Assembly (NCBI GenBank): GCA_032164245.1
Contig: JAVMKO010000002.1
Location: forward strand, 59,801,840 to 59,865,839
Reading direction: 5' to 3'
Source: Sternotherus odoratus
Lineage: Eukaryota > Chordata > Testudines > Kinosternidae
Length of the DNA: 64,000 nt
In this document: in pieces, positions 34,174-46,015 of the stretch
Position numbering within the stretch: the first letter of the stretch is position 1
Layout of the letters: the number at the start of each line of letters is the position of its first letter
Translations under genes and position numbers: made by a program
Notes under the pieces: model-generated
What the model saw: the letters and a program-made list of their open reading frames with translations, nothing else
What the model was told of the DNA's origin: nothing
The model's database searches: none

Positions 34174-34558
34174 CAGTAAACCCTCGATTTAACGGACCTC
34201 GATTTAACGGACTTCGGATGCAACGGACAAAATTTCTGAGCAAGTCTGATGCATTCCTGATCCATTTCTGGCGGGCTGACTGCCGGCTCCCGGCTGCCGC
34301 CCGGGTCCAGGCAGCAGGCGGGCTGGCTGCTGGCTCCCGGCTACCGCCCGGGTCCCAGCAGCGGGCGGGCTGGCTGCCAGCTCCCGGCTACCACCCGGGT
34401 CCCGGCAGCGGGCGGGCTGCGGAGCTGTCGCCCCGACCCTGTGGCGGGCGGGCTGCTGCTCCGACAGCTCATTTTTTTTATTATTATTAAATAACGGACT
34501 TTTTGATTTAACGGACACCCCCTCGCCCGAATTAGTCCGTTAAATGGAGGTTTTACTG
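34174..34558. mobile_element. Tigger/pogo-like MITE, copy 2
   Basis: Same element as 19180-19723: ends CAGTAAACCCTCGATTTAAC and TTAAATGGAGGTTTTACTG, flanked by TA (34172-34173 and 34559-34560). The left inverted repeat segment CCTCGATTTAACGGAC is duplicated in tandem. The GC-rich internal array has only about three units, so the element is 385 bp instead of 544 bp. Confidence 0.85.
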
Positions 34559-35113
34559 TACTACAATTATTTTATACCTTGTAGCAGACTCAATTGTAAA
34601 ATATAATGGATAATGAAAAAATACTATGGTTTTTAGCATGTGCTAACATTTTAAAAAAACCAGTAGAGTGGAACACACACATAGTGACATGCAGTGAACT
34701 TGGATAAAAAAGTGTTTTATAATGAATCTGAATGGAAATCTTGTATTTTTTTTCAATGCACAGCAGTGTGAAAATTGAACCTTTGCCTAGTGCAAGCCAT
34801 TTTAAAAAAATAAAGGCATCAGATTAGTAAACTTTGATATGAGTTAGAACTGCTGAACAATTTTTTGACTGTGAGCATTCTAACCTCAGAAACTGTCAAA
34901 TTGGTCTTACAACTAGGAAAATGATCACTTATTTGTATGCATAAGTACATCATCTCATTCTACACAAGTCTGTGTGACAGAGACCAACTGCATTCTTTCA
35001 GCTACTATATTTTATGTGAAGCACTGGAAAATTAAAAAAAAATATTGAGACTGTCTTGTCCTGTTGTTTTCCTTTGGGGAAAAAGGTGCTAATACTTCAA
35101 CATTACCTTTCAG

Positions 35114-35290
35114 AATGGTCAAATAATCTGTATTGTGGAGACATGTCCCTCAGTAGAGTATTCGACCCCCGCAAAGCTAGAAGGAAAATGCTGTCCAGAC
35201 TGCAGAGACAATGAAAACCCTGTAGAATCACTAGTAGAACTTAAACCTGATTCCTCTGACAAGGACTTACCTTTTGGAACTATCTACTAA
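35114..35290 (+). pseudogene. PXDNL: PXDNL last coding exon: end of VWC domain
   Basis: The acceptor ACCTTTCAG ends at 35113. In phase 0 it encodes NGQIICIVETCPSVEY, STPAKLEGKCCPDCRD and a 29-residue tail ending LPFGTIY before TAA at 35288-35290. NGQ...C...C and GKCCPDC are the second half of the VWC domain. Peroxidasins have a cysteine four residues after the CP pair (C-P-P-x-x-C); here that place is tyrosine (the Y of CPSVEY), so one disulfide partner is lost. The tail is longer than I recall for mammalian PXDNL. The exon itself has no stop before the TAA, but in translation it would lie beyond the TGA at 2129 and TAG at 32200. Confidence 0.82.
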
Positions 35291-36388
35291 GTGGATGTAA
35301 CTTCCCAATTCAAAGATTCTGCCAAGAAGTTACAAGCACTGCTGACTAGAATACCTGCACTAAAATGTTTGATGTAAAAACACTGATGATAGAACCAAGT
35401 CACTTTAGGCTTTTCACCATGGTGGGCATATTCTATACAGTTATCTTTCAACACTGGTAGATCTAATGTAAAGGTGAGAAAGGGCATGAAAGACTCTACT
35501 GAAAGCCCTTTATAGGTAATGTTTTGTACTCTGCCATTGGAAGTTGTTAAATGTTAGATTCCTAAATTCAGTTTTAAATTGGTTGTTCTCTTTCTCCCAA
35601 AAAACAGGGAGGCAAAAATATTTTTAAAAATGGGATTTCTTTGGATCTTAACTTTCAGTCAGTGGTTGAATTCTTTCTTTTAAAATTCACACACATTTTA
35701 GTAATGAGAAATGTTTTTAAAATTGCACTGTTCTAAAGAAAAGAGTTATAGAAAAGAAGTTTGTACTTGACCTTCTGGATGGTGGTGGTGGTTGTTTTGG
35801 ATGGTGTATACTATGAAAAACAGTTTGGTTTCCTTTTACAAGACTCTATTCTTATTCCATGCTAGCTTTATGGAGCTTGGGTTTTCGCAAAATCAAAATG
35901 GCAGAGTAGCGTAGCACAATTCTTTACAATCTCATCATGTTGAGATGCTGATTAGAAATTTAAAGTGCATCTCAGGGAGCTTGCAATGTATTCACATGTC
36001 TCCAAAAGAGGATAAAGAATGTATAAGTGCAGTATAATTTGCCAGGAAGTTATGTGTACTTCATTTCTAATTCTGCATGTATCACTCATTGACATCAATA
36101 GAATATATAGAAAGAGAGCGAGAATGGGCTCATTTGTTCAACTTGCTCACATGCAGAACATTATGGCAAATCCATGAGCATTGTGATTATTCACAAGAAA
36201 GAGATTAGGGCTTTTTCAAGCTGCAATTTTTAAAATAATGAGACACTTTCAAAACCTAGGTCCAAAGTTGAACCTTCAAATATGCCTGCACACATGGTCA
36301 TTTTCATGTGCAATTACCTGATTCTAGATGGAAAAGTAGAAGCATATTTACTTGTTTGCGTACATTTTTTGCAGACACTGCTTAGAAC
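35291..36388 (+). other. 3' UTR / downstream flank of PXDNL
   Basis: This follows the stop codon of the last coding exon. No confident AATAAA-type signal with a downstream GT-rich element was pinned down, so the end of the transcript is not placed. No repeat recognised before the hAT element at 36389. Confidence 0.4.
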
Positions 36389-36719
36389 TAGGGTTGTCAA
36401 GCAATTAAACAATTGATCCCAATTAATCACACTGTTAATAATAGAATACCATTTATTTAAATATTTTGGATGTTTTCTACATTTTCAAATATATTGATTT
36501 CAGTTACAACACAGAACACAGACTATAAACTACAGCTCACTTTATATTTTTATTACAAATATTTTGTGCTATAAAAACAAAAATATTTTCAACTCACCTC
36601 AAGCAAGTATTTTGTCATGAAATTCTACATTAAAATGTAGAGTTATGTACAAAAAATAACTGCATACAAAAATAAAGCAATGTAAAACTTTAGAGCTTAC
36701 AAGTCCACTCAGTTCTACT

Positions 36720-37350
36720 TCTTGTTCAGTCAGTCTCTCTGACAAACAAGTTTGTTTACATTTGCAGGAAATAATGCTGCCCGCTTCTTGTTTACAATGT
36801 CACCTGAAAGTGAGAACAGGTGTTCATGTGGCACTGTTGTAGCCGCATCACAAGATATATATGTGCCAGATGCAATAAAGAATCATATGTCTCTTCATGC
36901 TTCAGCCACCATTCCAGAGGACATGGATCCATGCTGATGAAGGGTTCTGCTCGAAAATCATCCAAAGCAGTGTGGACTGATGCATGATCATGTTCATCAT
37001 CTGAGTCAGATGCCACCAGCAGAAGATTGATTTTATTTTTTGGTGGTTTGGTTTTTGTAGTTTCTGCATTGGAGTGTTACTCTTTTAGGACTTCTCAAAA
37101 CATGCTCCACACCTCATCTCTCTCAGACTTTGGAAGGCACTTCAAATTCTTAAACCTTGGGTTGAATACCGTAGCTATCTTTAGGAATCTGACATTGGTA
37201 ACTTTTTTGAGTTTTGTCAAATCTTCAGTGAAAGTATTCTTAAAATGAACATGTGCTGGGTCATCATTTGAGACTGCTATACATGAAATATATAGTGGAA
37301 TGTAGGTAAAACAGAGCAGAGGACATACAATTGTCCTCCCAGGAGTTCAG
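36720..37350 (-). pseudogene. hAT transposase remnant, minus strand
   Basis: Reading leftwards, the minus strand first gives an internal transposase segment with FKNTFTEDLTKLKKV, FLKIATVFNPRFKNLKCLP and KSERDEVWSMF (about 37260-37090), then MASDSDDEHDH (37016) and CPLEWWLKHEETYDSLLHLA (about 36890), which is the start of the hATC dimerisation domain. Frameshifts and stops separate the pieces. The N-terminal zinc finger and catalytic core are absent. Confidence 0.75.
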
Positions 37351-37380
37351 TCACAAATGTAATAAATGCTTTTTTAAAAA

Positions 37381-37608
37381 ATGAACATAATCAGCATGGA
37401 AGCATGTCCTCTGGAATGGCGGCCAAAGCATGAAGGGGCATATGAATGTGTAACATATCTGACACATAAATATCTTGCAATACAGGCTACAAAAGTGCGA
37501 TGTGAATGCCTGGTCTCACTTTCAGGTGACGTCATAAATAAGAAGCCGGCAGCATTATCTCCCATAAACAAATTTGTTTATCTTAGCATTTGGCTGAACA
37601 AGAAGTAG
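37381..37608 (+). pseudogene. hATC dimerisation-domain remnant, plus strand
   Basis: An open 75-codon stretch contains ACPLEWRPKHEGAYECVTYL, THKYLAIQATKVRCECLVS and KKPAALSPINK, i.e. the order W...L-A-x-x-Y-L-x-I-x-A-T...LS that defines the hAT C-terminal dimerisation domain. It is an inverted duplicate of the minus-strand hATC in the left arm. There is no catalytic core, so it cannot act alone as transposase. Confidence 0.75.
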
Positions 37609-38005
37609 GACTGAGTGAACTTGTAGGCTCTGAAGTTTTACATTGTTTTGTTTTTGAGTGCAGTTACATAACAAAAAAAATCTACATTTGTAAATTACAC
37701 TTTCATGATAGAGATCGCAGCACAGTACTTGTATTAGGTGAATTGAAAAATACTATTTATTTTATCATTTTTACAGTGCAAATATTTGTAATAAAATAAT
37801 GTAAAGTGAGCATCGTACACTTTGTATTCTGTGTTGTAATTGAAATGAATGTATTTCAAAATGAAGAAAAATATCTAAAAATACGTAATAAATTTCAATT
37901 AATTCTATTGTTTAACCGTGCAGTTAAAACTGTGATTAATCACAATTAATTTTTTGAGTTAATCACATGTGTTTACTGTGTTTAATCGATACTCCTACTT
38001 AGAAC

Positions 38006-41000
38006 CTGAATCTGCTTTGTCTTGTAAAGTTAAAAATTCTAATGGGAGATCACCGTGCTCCACTTACTCTTTAAATTCATAAAGATCTGTGTTTCCCTCC
38101 TATTTCATTCCATGGTTAACTTGTTGTTCATTGTCTGTTTACTAACAATAGGCCATTTCATAGTGTCATGCACACAGTTTCTCAGATAACTGGCATAATG
38201 ATTATTGAAATTACTTGCTCAAATGCTAGGTCAGTAGGATAGTTTCACAAACTGTATTTATAGATGATTAATTCTAAGGGATATCTGATTTTATAGGGTC
38301 AACAAAAGGCTAGAAACAGGGTATTTTAAAACCTGGACTTCTGTACAGTTGCCATTGCAAAGAAGATACTGAAATCAGCATGGAAAGAAAAACACCTTTC
38401 CAATGAAGGAAATTATCTTTCCCACAAACGATGCTCAGAACTTTCTATTGAAAAAAAATGTGAAAATCTGTATAAAAACTGAGTAGAACAGAGCCCTGTC
38501 ATTCTTGTTTTGGGTTACATTTGACCTCGAATGCACAGATAAGTATGTCATCGTGTATAATATTTTTTAAAATCAGTAAGTCATGTAGATTTTAGAAGAT
38601 CACGTGGACCTTAAAATCTGGGTTAAAAGTTGACAATTTGCATCCTTATTCTAGACACCATTTATAAAGCCCCATCTATGTTAATTTTGTATTCTACTGA
38701 TGTACACAGAGTATTTTACCAATATTCCCTAATGCACTCCACTCTCTTAATTCTGTTACAACATTTTTATAGGGCTACTGCATTAAACTTCACAGCTAAG
38801 TAAAACCCCTTCATAATAATGATATTTTAAAAACTGATTAAGGAAACTTAACTACTATAAAGTGGTTCTGTAAGGAGAGTGCAGTCTATTTCAGTCAGTG
38901 ACTTATGAAAAAATTGTTTATTAATATGGATGATTTTGTAAGTTACATTTTTAATTGAACTGAAAATAGTGTCAGATTCATTTATGAAAGATACTTTCTG
39001 TAGTCATAAGAATCCTTACCTGATAGAGAGTGAAATTTACTCCTGTGCACCACTTAAGCCTGTGAAGGAGGTAGTTTTCCTCAAAATATATTAGTTCTCC
39101 ATATTATTCCATGGAAGTCCAGAGGAATTAATAGTGGGGAATTTTCAGTAGTTGGTCTTGCATATACAGTTAATAGCAATGGAGCTTACATGTGAACAAA
39201 TACATAGTTATTTACAAAGATCTATCATAATCAATAACTTCTATGTATCTGTGTTGCTATCCAATGAGGAGACTGGGCAAGAATTACTGTCTGACAATTT
39301 GGTTGATCAACCAAATATTGCATATCCAGACTGACATGAACATTTAATCACACACAAATTGTCAACATGTGCATCCTAGAAGAATCACTAGGGAACAAAT
39401 TGAAATCTGCTTTGAAAATGTTTTAAATTACTGTGCAACATAATTCTTTAGATTACAGCAATAGTTACTAACATTAATGTAATTCAATTTGTATTTTGGT
39501 ATTGAAGTTGATACATTAACATGTACAATAGCAGTTGTGCATTAGATTTCAACATTATATATTCAGATATAACTATGAATGGTTCTTAAAATTATATTCA
39601 GAAGACTCATAAACTGTATTTTGAAAGTCCTTGAAAAAAGCAATAGTAAAATTTCAGTCACGGTAATGTGTATTTTGTCCTATAAATTGCTCCCACCATG
39701 TTAATAAGGTAAAACATATTTATTGTGTAGCTTGCACTCAGAATTTTAGCTTGAAGACTGTAATTAATTTTTAATATTGAAAGCCATATACAAGTATATT
39801 CAGTCATATACTGAAATTTTAGGACAGACAATGATTAAATACAAGCTTTGGAAGCAAAGTCTATAGTAAAATTGATGTATGACATATTTGTACCTCATGA
39901 ATATACAAAACCAGGGAGGTTTTTAAATACATATGGTGCTAAACGTTGTGCCTGAAATATTACTTCATAGTGTATATTTTCCAAAATAATCTGTTTACTT
40001 GTGTTTTAAGCATTCAGGCTGGATTTAGAAGGATGTTAAAACTTGCATATATACATTATGACATTACTGCAGTAAAAGCTTGTTACTGAGATTGGAGATG
40101 GAGGAAACGTGAATTCAGGTTCAGATACGGGTCCCACTGTTTGGGTTCTTCTCTGAACTGTTGTAATCTAAGACCTGATCTAGTCTTCTATGACAGCAAT
40201 AAGAACTTGATTCAGCTGTCACTGCCACAGGGATAAATCAGCTCCACTGAAGCCAATGGAGTTACACTGATGTACGTGAGAAGAAATTGCAGACACTCAT
40301 TTCATGGGGAATTGGATCATGGCAATAGTGAATCTGCAAAAAGCAAAGTCCTACTGTGGTTTCCCCCCTGCAGGGCACTGATAGCAGAAATGAGTGGCAG
40401 GGTAGGGAGCACCCAGTCATATCAGATCCTCAAAAGGAGTTTGGTTCTTGATCCTAAAAATGCAGGGAGCTGGAATTTATTGTATTCAGACCAATTCACC
40501 CATCCCTCACTTGAGATACTGAACTAAGATAATGTTGCCTGTGACTGGTTAACATTTGTGTTTGAGATTCTAGAGATGGGTTTTTGAGGTTACAGATTTC
40601 ACAACAGGTATGAAAATCTCGGCAAAAACAGAAAAAAGGACTTGGAGCACAAAGTGACTGAAAAACATTGCTATGCTATTTTTGTGTCTTATTGCAAGTG
40701 CTGCACTGAAATAAGGTGCTATTTTGTTCTGAGTAAATTTCCCCTTTATACTGAGGTCATTTAAAGATACTTCTTATCTAAGTGGCAAGAAAACACTTTG
40801 TTGATTTTTTTTTCACTTTATTTTAAAGTATTGAATTTGTTTGTAACTTTTCATTACTTAACAGTCACAACAATATATCTACACAATTGATTTAAAATGT
40901 CTGGAGGGGATGGCTTTCTTATTGTTTGTTTTAGTTACATTTTGTAACAAAACCCTGAAAAAGATCTCTGTATTTGGGTGAAATTTTCAATTAAAAGAAC

Positions 41001-43449
41001 CATATGCACATCTATCATTTGTTGTTGACCAGTGTGGGCTTTGAAGTGTTTCCAAAAGTAAGTGCTCAACATTAAGCATGTGCTTAAATAGTATAGAGCG
41101 TAATTCTTTGAATAGAGATTCTGGGATAGGCCCCTGTTCAGGACAGAAGTGAATTTGGACTGAAAGGGCTATTCATGTAAGATGAGCAATATCTTGTTCT
41201 TTGCAACGTATTTCCAAAAGGTACATGAAAACTACTGACAATGCACTCCAAGATTATGAACCCAGTACATGTACAAGAACAGAATAATTATATTTTTATA
41301 TTGATTATTTTGTTTGTAATGTGCATGGTCATGCATATTTCTGCTACAGCATCTGAGCCTACTCCCACTAATGGGAAAGCTGCAATTGATTTCAGTAGAA
41401 GTAGGATCAAACCCACAAATCACACACTCGGAGCAACATCTGAAAGGTTGATATGAGGTATTATGCCACCAGGTGGACTCATGATGGCAATGAAAAGGCT
41501 TCTAAAACTTTTAGAGACTGGATGACTCATCTAACTTCCATTTCTTTGCAACCTATTCCATTCAGACCAAGTTGATACTGAACTGAAATAATTACTGTCA
41601 CATGACTGTTCAGAGGTCTGTGAAATAAGTTTTGGTCTCACTTGATATCCCAGTGGGCAAATGTTGAATAATACAAAAACCATCACCATAGTTGACATTA
41701 ACTGGCATCCTTCTTGGCAGTCTCTGCAGAGTCAAAGATGTAATGGGTATGTAGGATAAACTACTCTCTCACTTCCTAGAAAATTATACTTCCACAACAG
41801 AGGACATTGATTAGGCAGTCTGGGCTAGCTGGTTCTGAATGAGCACATGGTACTGTGTATGTGTGTTCTGTGGGTACAGCTAAGACTTTGATTCCCGGAA
41901 CATTTTGGGATCTCTCACAAGTAATATGTTTCCTTATCTAACTCTTGATGAACTTTTCTGTTTAGTTTTTTACTTCCCATACATTTTTCTACTCTATGGA
42001 AAGAAGTCCCAGTTTTATTATCTGTCAAGATATTACCTTATTTATCATGAGGAAAAGGATAAAGATATTACTCCACAGTTTGTAGGTCAGTATATTGATA
42101 ATACAATCCCAATGATGCAAATACTCTTCATAGTTCAGGTGTTGATAAATATATCTTCCTAATGTTTTATTTGTGTCATGGAAACATTGCTCCTGGCTCA
42201 GTGAGTTGCAGTAATATTTGCATATGTAGTATGTATACTACACAAAATACAGGATTCTATTTTCTTTTCTTTTAGTTGTATGTGCACAGAATATAAAATA
42301 TCTGCCTGTGCAACTGCAAGTTATATATATTTTGTTCCCCTGAAAGATGGGTAACAGAGTTAATGGAAAAAGCATAAACCCTGAAAAATGTACTTGCATA
42401 TAAATATACACTAACATTGACAATCCTGGAGGAAATAACACAGATAGTCTTAGTCAATAAAAACAGAATTTAGTCATAATTACAGTTAACACAGATTTCT
42501 ACTCCAGTCTTCAGGAAAAAAATACAGGAAATATTTGTAGAGTTTTATGAGAAACCATATAATTTTTGCAAAATGGTAATGCAGTAGAGGTAGTTAAAGT
42601 AAATAAAATAAACTTAGCTCCTTGTGGTGGAGAAAATGGAAATGTATTTGACTGACTGATCAACACGTAGGAATGTGCTCAGGCAAATAAACATACTACA
42701 AAAAGTCTCAGGTTCAGGCAGAATCTAAAGGGGCTTTCTAAACCTCACTCTTCCCCCCCCCCCCCAGTACAAGACATTTGGGCTGCATGTCTCTTCATAC
42801 AAATACTGCAGGCAGTTCTGAGTTGACTAGGGAGTTTGATCATGGCCCTTCCACTCTCATAACAGAGTCCAGGTCTCTTGCAGTGCAAACAGGGTGACAG
42901 TTAAACCCTTCTATATTATGCAGTCCTGGCCATTCCAGAAGTGGTCTCCACTGTCTCCCCATCTCTTACAGTATCAGAATTTCTGGGGTTCTCACCCCCA
43001 GCTTGGATCACCCACTCAGCTACTCTTCATTTTGTCCCCAGGTGCTGTATCTGTGGGGAAAGCATCTGCCCACAATTGCTCCCTACTCCTCACTCTGTTG
43101 AGGAAATGGCTCAGAGTCTGGAGTGCTAGCTAGAGACTCTCCTCCAGTACTAGCCAAGAAGCCTCCATTACAAAGTTAGGTTAATCTTTCTCAGCTCCTG
43201 TGACTCAGCCAACCAAGCTCCTCAACAAGGACTCATCAGGTATTAAATACTAAAGTCCCTCCAACCACTCTGTTCCAATCCATCTCTAATAGTAAAAGTT
43301 CTGAAGTCCTCTCCCAGATTTTAAACTAAGCCATATGTCAAGGAATCTGGCATCCCATCTGACACTCCTCCTCAAGAGGAAGATCTGGGGCTTTCTGAGA
43401 TACCCCCCCCTCCTTTTCTTCTCCAGTTATGTGTGACAATAAGGTGATC
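38006..43449. other. Intergenic stretch, little recognised
   Basis: No exon or RNA gene seen. Old dispersed-repeat pieces appear at about 40215-40270 (CCACTGAAGCCAATGGAGTT) and 41040-41130 (AACATTAAGCATGTGCTTAA). A C-run is at 42752-42766. The block 42860-43380 is rich in short CT/AG tracts and could be a decayed LTR, but no ends could be fixed. Confidence 0.4.
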
Positions 43450-43461
43450 TATAGAAAGATG

Positions 43462-43554
43462 TAACAAAGAGTCCTGTGGCACCTTAAAGACTAACTAAAG
43501 TATTGAAGCATAAGCTTTCGTGGGCTAATACCCAGTTCGTCGGATGCAAGCAGT
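43462..43554 (-). mobile_element. SINE-like retroposon, 5'-truncated, 12-bp TSD
   Basis: The direct repeat TATAGAAAGATG stands at 43450-43461 and 43555-43566. The insert carries, on the minus strand, GCATCCGACGAACTGGGTAT, TAGCCCACGAAAGCTTATGC and TTTAAGGTGCCACAGGACTC, the same family as 9663, 49798 and 59116. Confidence 0.8.
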
Positions 43555-44304
43555 TATAGAAAGATGATCCATGAGCAAACACCAGACCAGAAAATAGACC
43601 AGTCTCCAAATGGGGAGCACCATCCTTTCTCAGTAAAGCTGAAGCAAATCAAACAAGACCCAAAACAAAGGAGAGAAGACAAAAAGCACTTCAGATCCAG
43701 GTCTCCTTCCACAGACTCTAGCTCCTGCCCTAGAAAGGAGAACACCTGGATTCAAATCATAGCTAAGCCACAGAAGCAGAAAGAATTTTTTCTTCCAGAA
43801 TTGTTTGAAACCCTGAAGAGGAAGATGGTAGCGGTTCTAGAGATCCAGCCAGGGAAAAGGGAGGAATAGGTTAAAGCCAAGATTAAATCTTCCAAACAAA
43901 ACTAAAATGAAATTCCACATTCCCTCTTCATTCTTCCTTCAAAGTGACTATAGCAGAGCTGGTCAATATTTTTGTGAAAAAGTGACCTGTTTCTTCAAAA
44001 ATGAAATGTTAGCCAAAAAAACCCCAAACCTTTTTCAAAATGTCCTTTTTTGACAGTCACCCGCAAGGCCCTACCCCCTTTTACGTCCCTCTTTCTCCCT
44101 TTTTTAGTGGCAAAGGGGTTGGAGGGAGGAAAGGAAGATCTACAAAGCTGAAAAAATTTTCAGCATCAGAATATTTTTTTAAAAATAAAGTCACTGTGGC
44201 AATTTTAACAAGGATAAACCCCTGTGAAGAGAAACCATTCTTAAAGATTCTGCAAACAGGGAAATACAAGTGACTGTTCAGTGCTTCTTCAGCAGTCCTA
44301 GGCC

Positions 44305-44425
44305 CCATTTCAGCACATGCTTGATTTTACCCAGCTGAGCAGTTCTATTGACTTTAACAGCACTGTTGCTGTGCTTAATATCAGACACATGCTTAAGTAC
44401 CTTGCTGAATCAGGTTCTTAGAGTC
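44305..44425. repeat. Old palindromic dispersed repeat
   Basis: CAGCACATGCTTGATTTTAC at the left is roughly mirrored by GACACATGCTTAAGTACCTT at the right, with TATTGACTTTAACAGCACTG between and a terminal GCTGAATCAGG. Similar pieces occur at 13196, 23045, 33145, 41040 and 59690. Class not known to me. Confidence 0.5.
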
Positions 44426-45799
44426 TCATGGGACGACGCATGACACACCAGAGCCATAGCATCCTGATGCAATTTCCTAAAAAAAATTCTTGATACCAGC
44501 AGCATAGAGCACATTCAAGTCAATAATAAAGAAAATGTCCCAAAACTAGACTCATGTACCAGCTCCTCCCTTTTCGAATCCACCCACCTCTTCTTGCCAA
44601 ACAACAGGTTTTAAAAGCTTGCATCTTATTAAACTAGTCTGGCTAAAAACTGTTACTAGTAATGGATGTTGTAAGTGAACATTGAACACATAACTCCTAT
44701 TCTGCTATATTATGCTTCCCCCTACTCACCACAGGGTTGCCACCTGGCTGCCTTTAAACCAGCCGGCCAATTTCTGTACTGCCTTGCTGGTTAAATGATT
44801 TGATGTGCCATTTTGTTGGGGTTTTTGTTGTTGGTTTTTTTTATTTCATTTGGAACATGTTAGAGCATTCTGTAGTTCTCACCTCATTGGACTGCAGAAC
44901 CATGATAGCATAAGATAAACTACATATATTGTATTTTTGTTTGTTTTGGGGGGTGGGGGTGGAAAATGGTTCTCTGACTAAAATGTTTTATAATTAGCTA
45001 TAGTTGGTACTAGGACTCTTTTTGGTGGGGGGAGGAGGGGAAGGGACAGTTTTTTGTTGGCCATGGTGGGGTAGAGACTGGCCAGTTATTCTGAATCTTG
45101 GAAGTCGCAACCCTACCTCAGAGCTGGAAGGTGATGTGTAAGGAGGAAGATTTTCCATGCAAGAATGTTATGGACAAACATTTGCAGAACATTTAGTGGA
45201 GGGATATTTCCTACTGCCATAATGGATGATGGCTTTCTTTAGGGAGCCTATCGATGTACTTTGCCTTTTCATTGTTTCTCCACAGAATGTGTTTAAATCA
45301 TGAAATGAATAATCTCCCCTCTCCCTCCCTTCATCCTTGTATGGCCAGCAGGAACCAAGAGAACTCCAACACCACCCACCCATAGGCCAAGACAAAAGAT
45401 AGGAAAACAAATGACCCAAACCAATGTTTTGTAACTTCTTCATTGCAACTGAATATGAAGCAACAATACATCGTTTCTGCCATTATGTGGCACTTTGTGA
45501 AAATATAAATTAGCAGCACTGGGAATGTGCAATCACATGATTCCAAGATGGTGTGTTCTAGCAGTGAGTAAGTTGTGGTAGTTTCTCCCAGGGTAGAGAA
45601 GAAGCTCAGAACAGTAGTTCCCTAAGGTAAGTGTCCAGGTTTTTATTTCTGTAATAGAAGTGGTAGGAGAATAACAACTTTGTTGTCCATTTATACTTGC
45701 TAGAGGGTTAAAAAGAGGATTAGATGATTTAAAAAAGAGATGTTAAGGTTCATAATGAACAGAATTATTATATTTGTATAAGGGTAGTGTCAAGAGGCA

Positions 45800-46015
45800 C
45801 CAGCTTAGATCCGTACCCCGCTGTGAAAGACAATGCATGTACACAAAGTAAGAGACAACTCCTGCCCCAAGGAGTTTGCAATCTAAATAGATAAAGGCTG
45901 GGAAAGGAAACAGGTGAAGTGATTTGTCCAAAGTAGCACAGGAAGGCATTGGCACAGCTGTGAATTGATCCTTGGTTTCTTGACTCCATTCCAATGTTCT
46001 AGCCATTAGGTCACC
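45800..46015 (-). mobile_element. MIR-type SINE
   Basis: CTCCTGCCCCAAGGAGTTTG, CAATCTAAATAGATAAAGG, GGTGAAGTGATTTGTCCAAA and GTTCTAGCCATTAGGTCACC are the complement of a MIR-family element in order. Confidence 0.7.

Larger units (their letters stand above)
36389..37997. mobile_element. Fold-back hAT element with perfect 8-bp TSD
   Basis: The left terminus TAGGGTTGTCAAGCAATTAA and the complement of the right terminus, TAGGAGTATCGATTAAACAC, form inverted ends. CTTAGAAC lies directly outside on both sides (36381-36388 and 37998-38005), a perfect 8-bp hAT-type duplication. The two flanks of the 1609-bp element (about 36389-36960 and 37381-37997) are inverted copies of one another over several hundred bases; for example the complement of the left arm and the right arm share CATGTCCTCTGGAATGG. 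Each arm carries a hAT C-terminal dimerisation (hATC) remnant pointing outward. A 3'-end fragment of the same family is at 21376. Confidence 0.88.

Noticed and set aside
1778..35290. Assignment of the gene to PXDN instead of PXDNL
   Set aside because: The peroxidase exon fits both paralogues, but the INKLEARLRQ, FAQDFSHFAAE and WMKEDC segments resemble PXDNL more. Not absolutely excluded without alignments.
43564..43869. 101-codon lysine-rich frame
   Set aside because: No recognisable domain; it starts beside a SINE target duplication and has no splice or promoter context.
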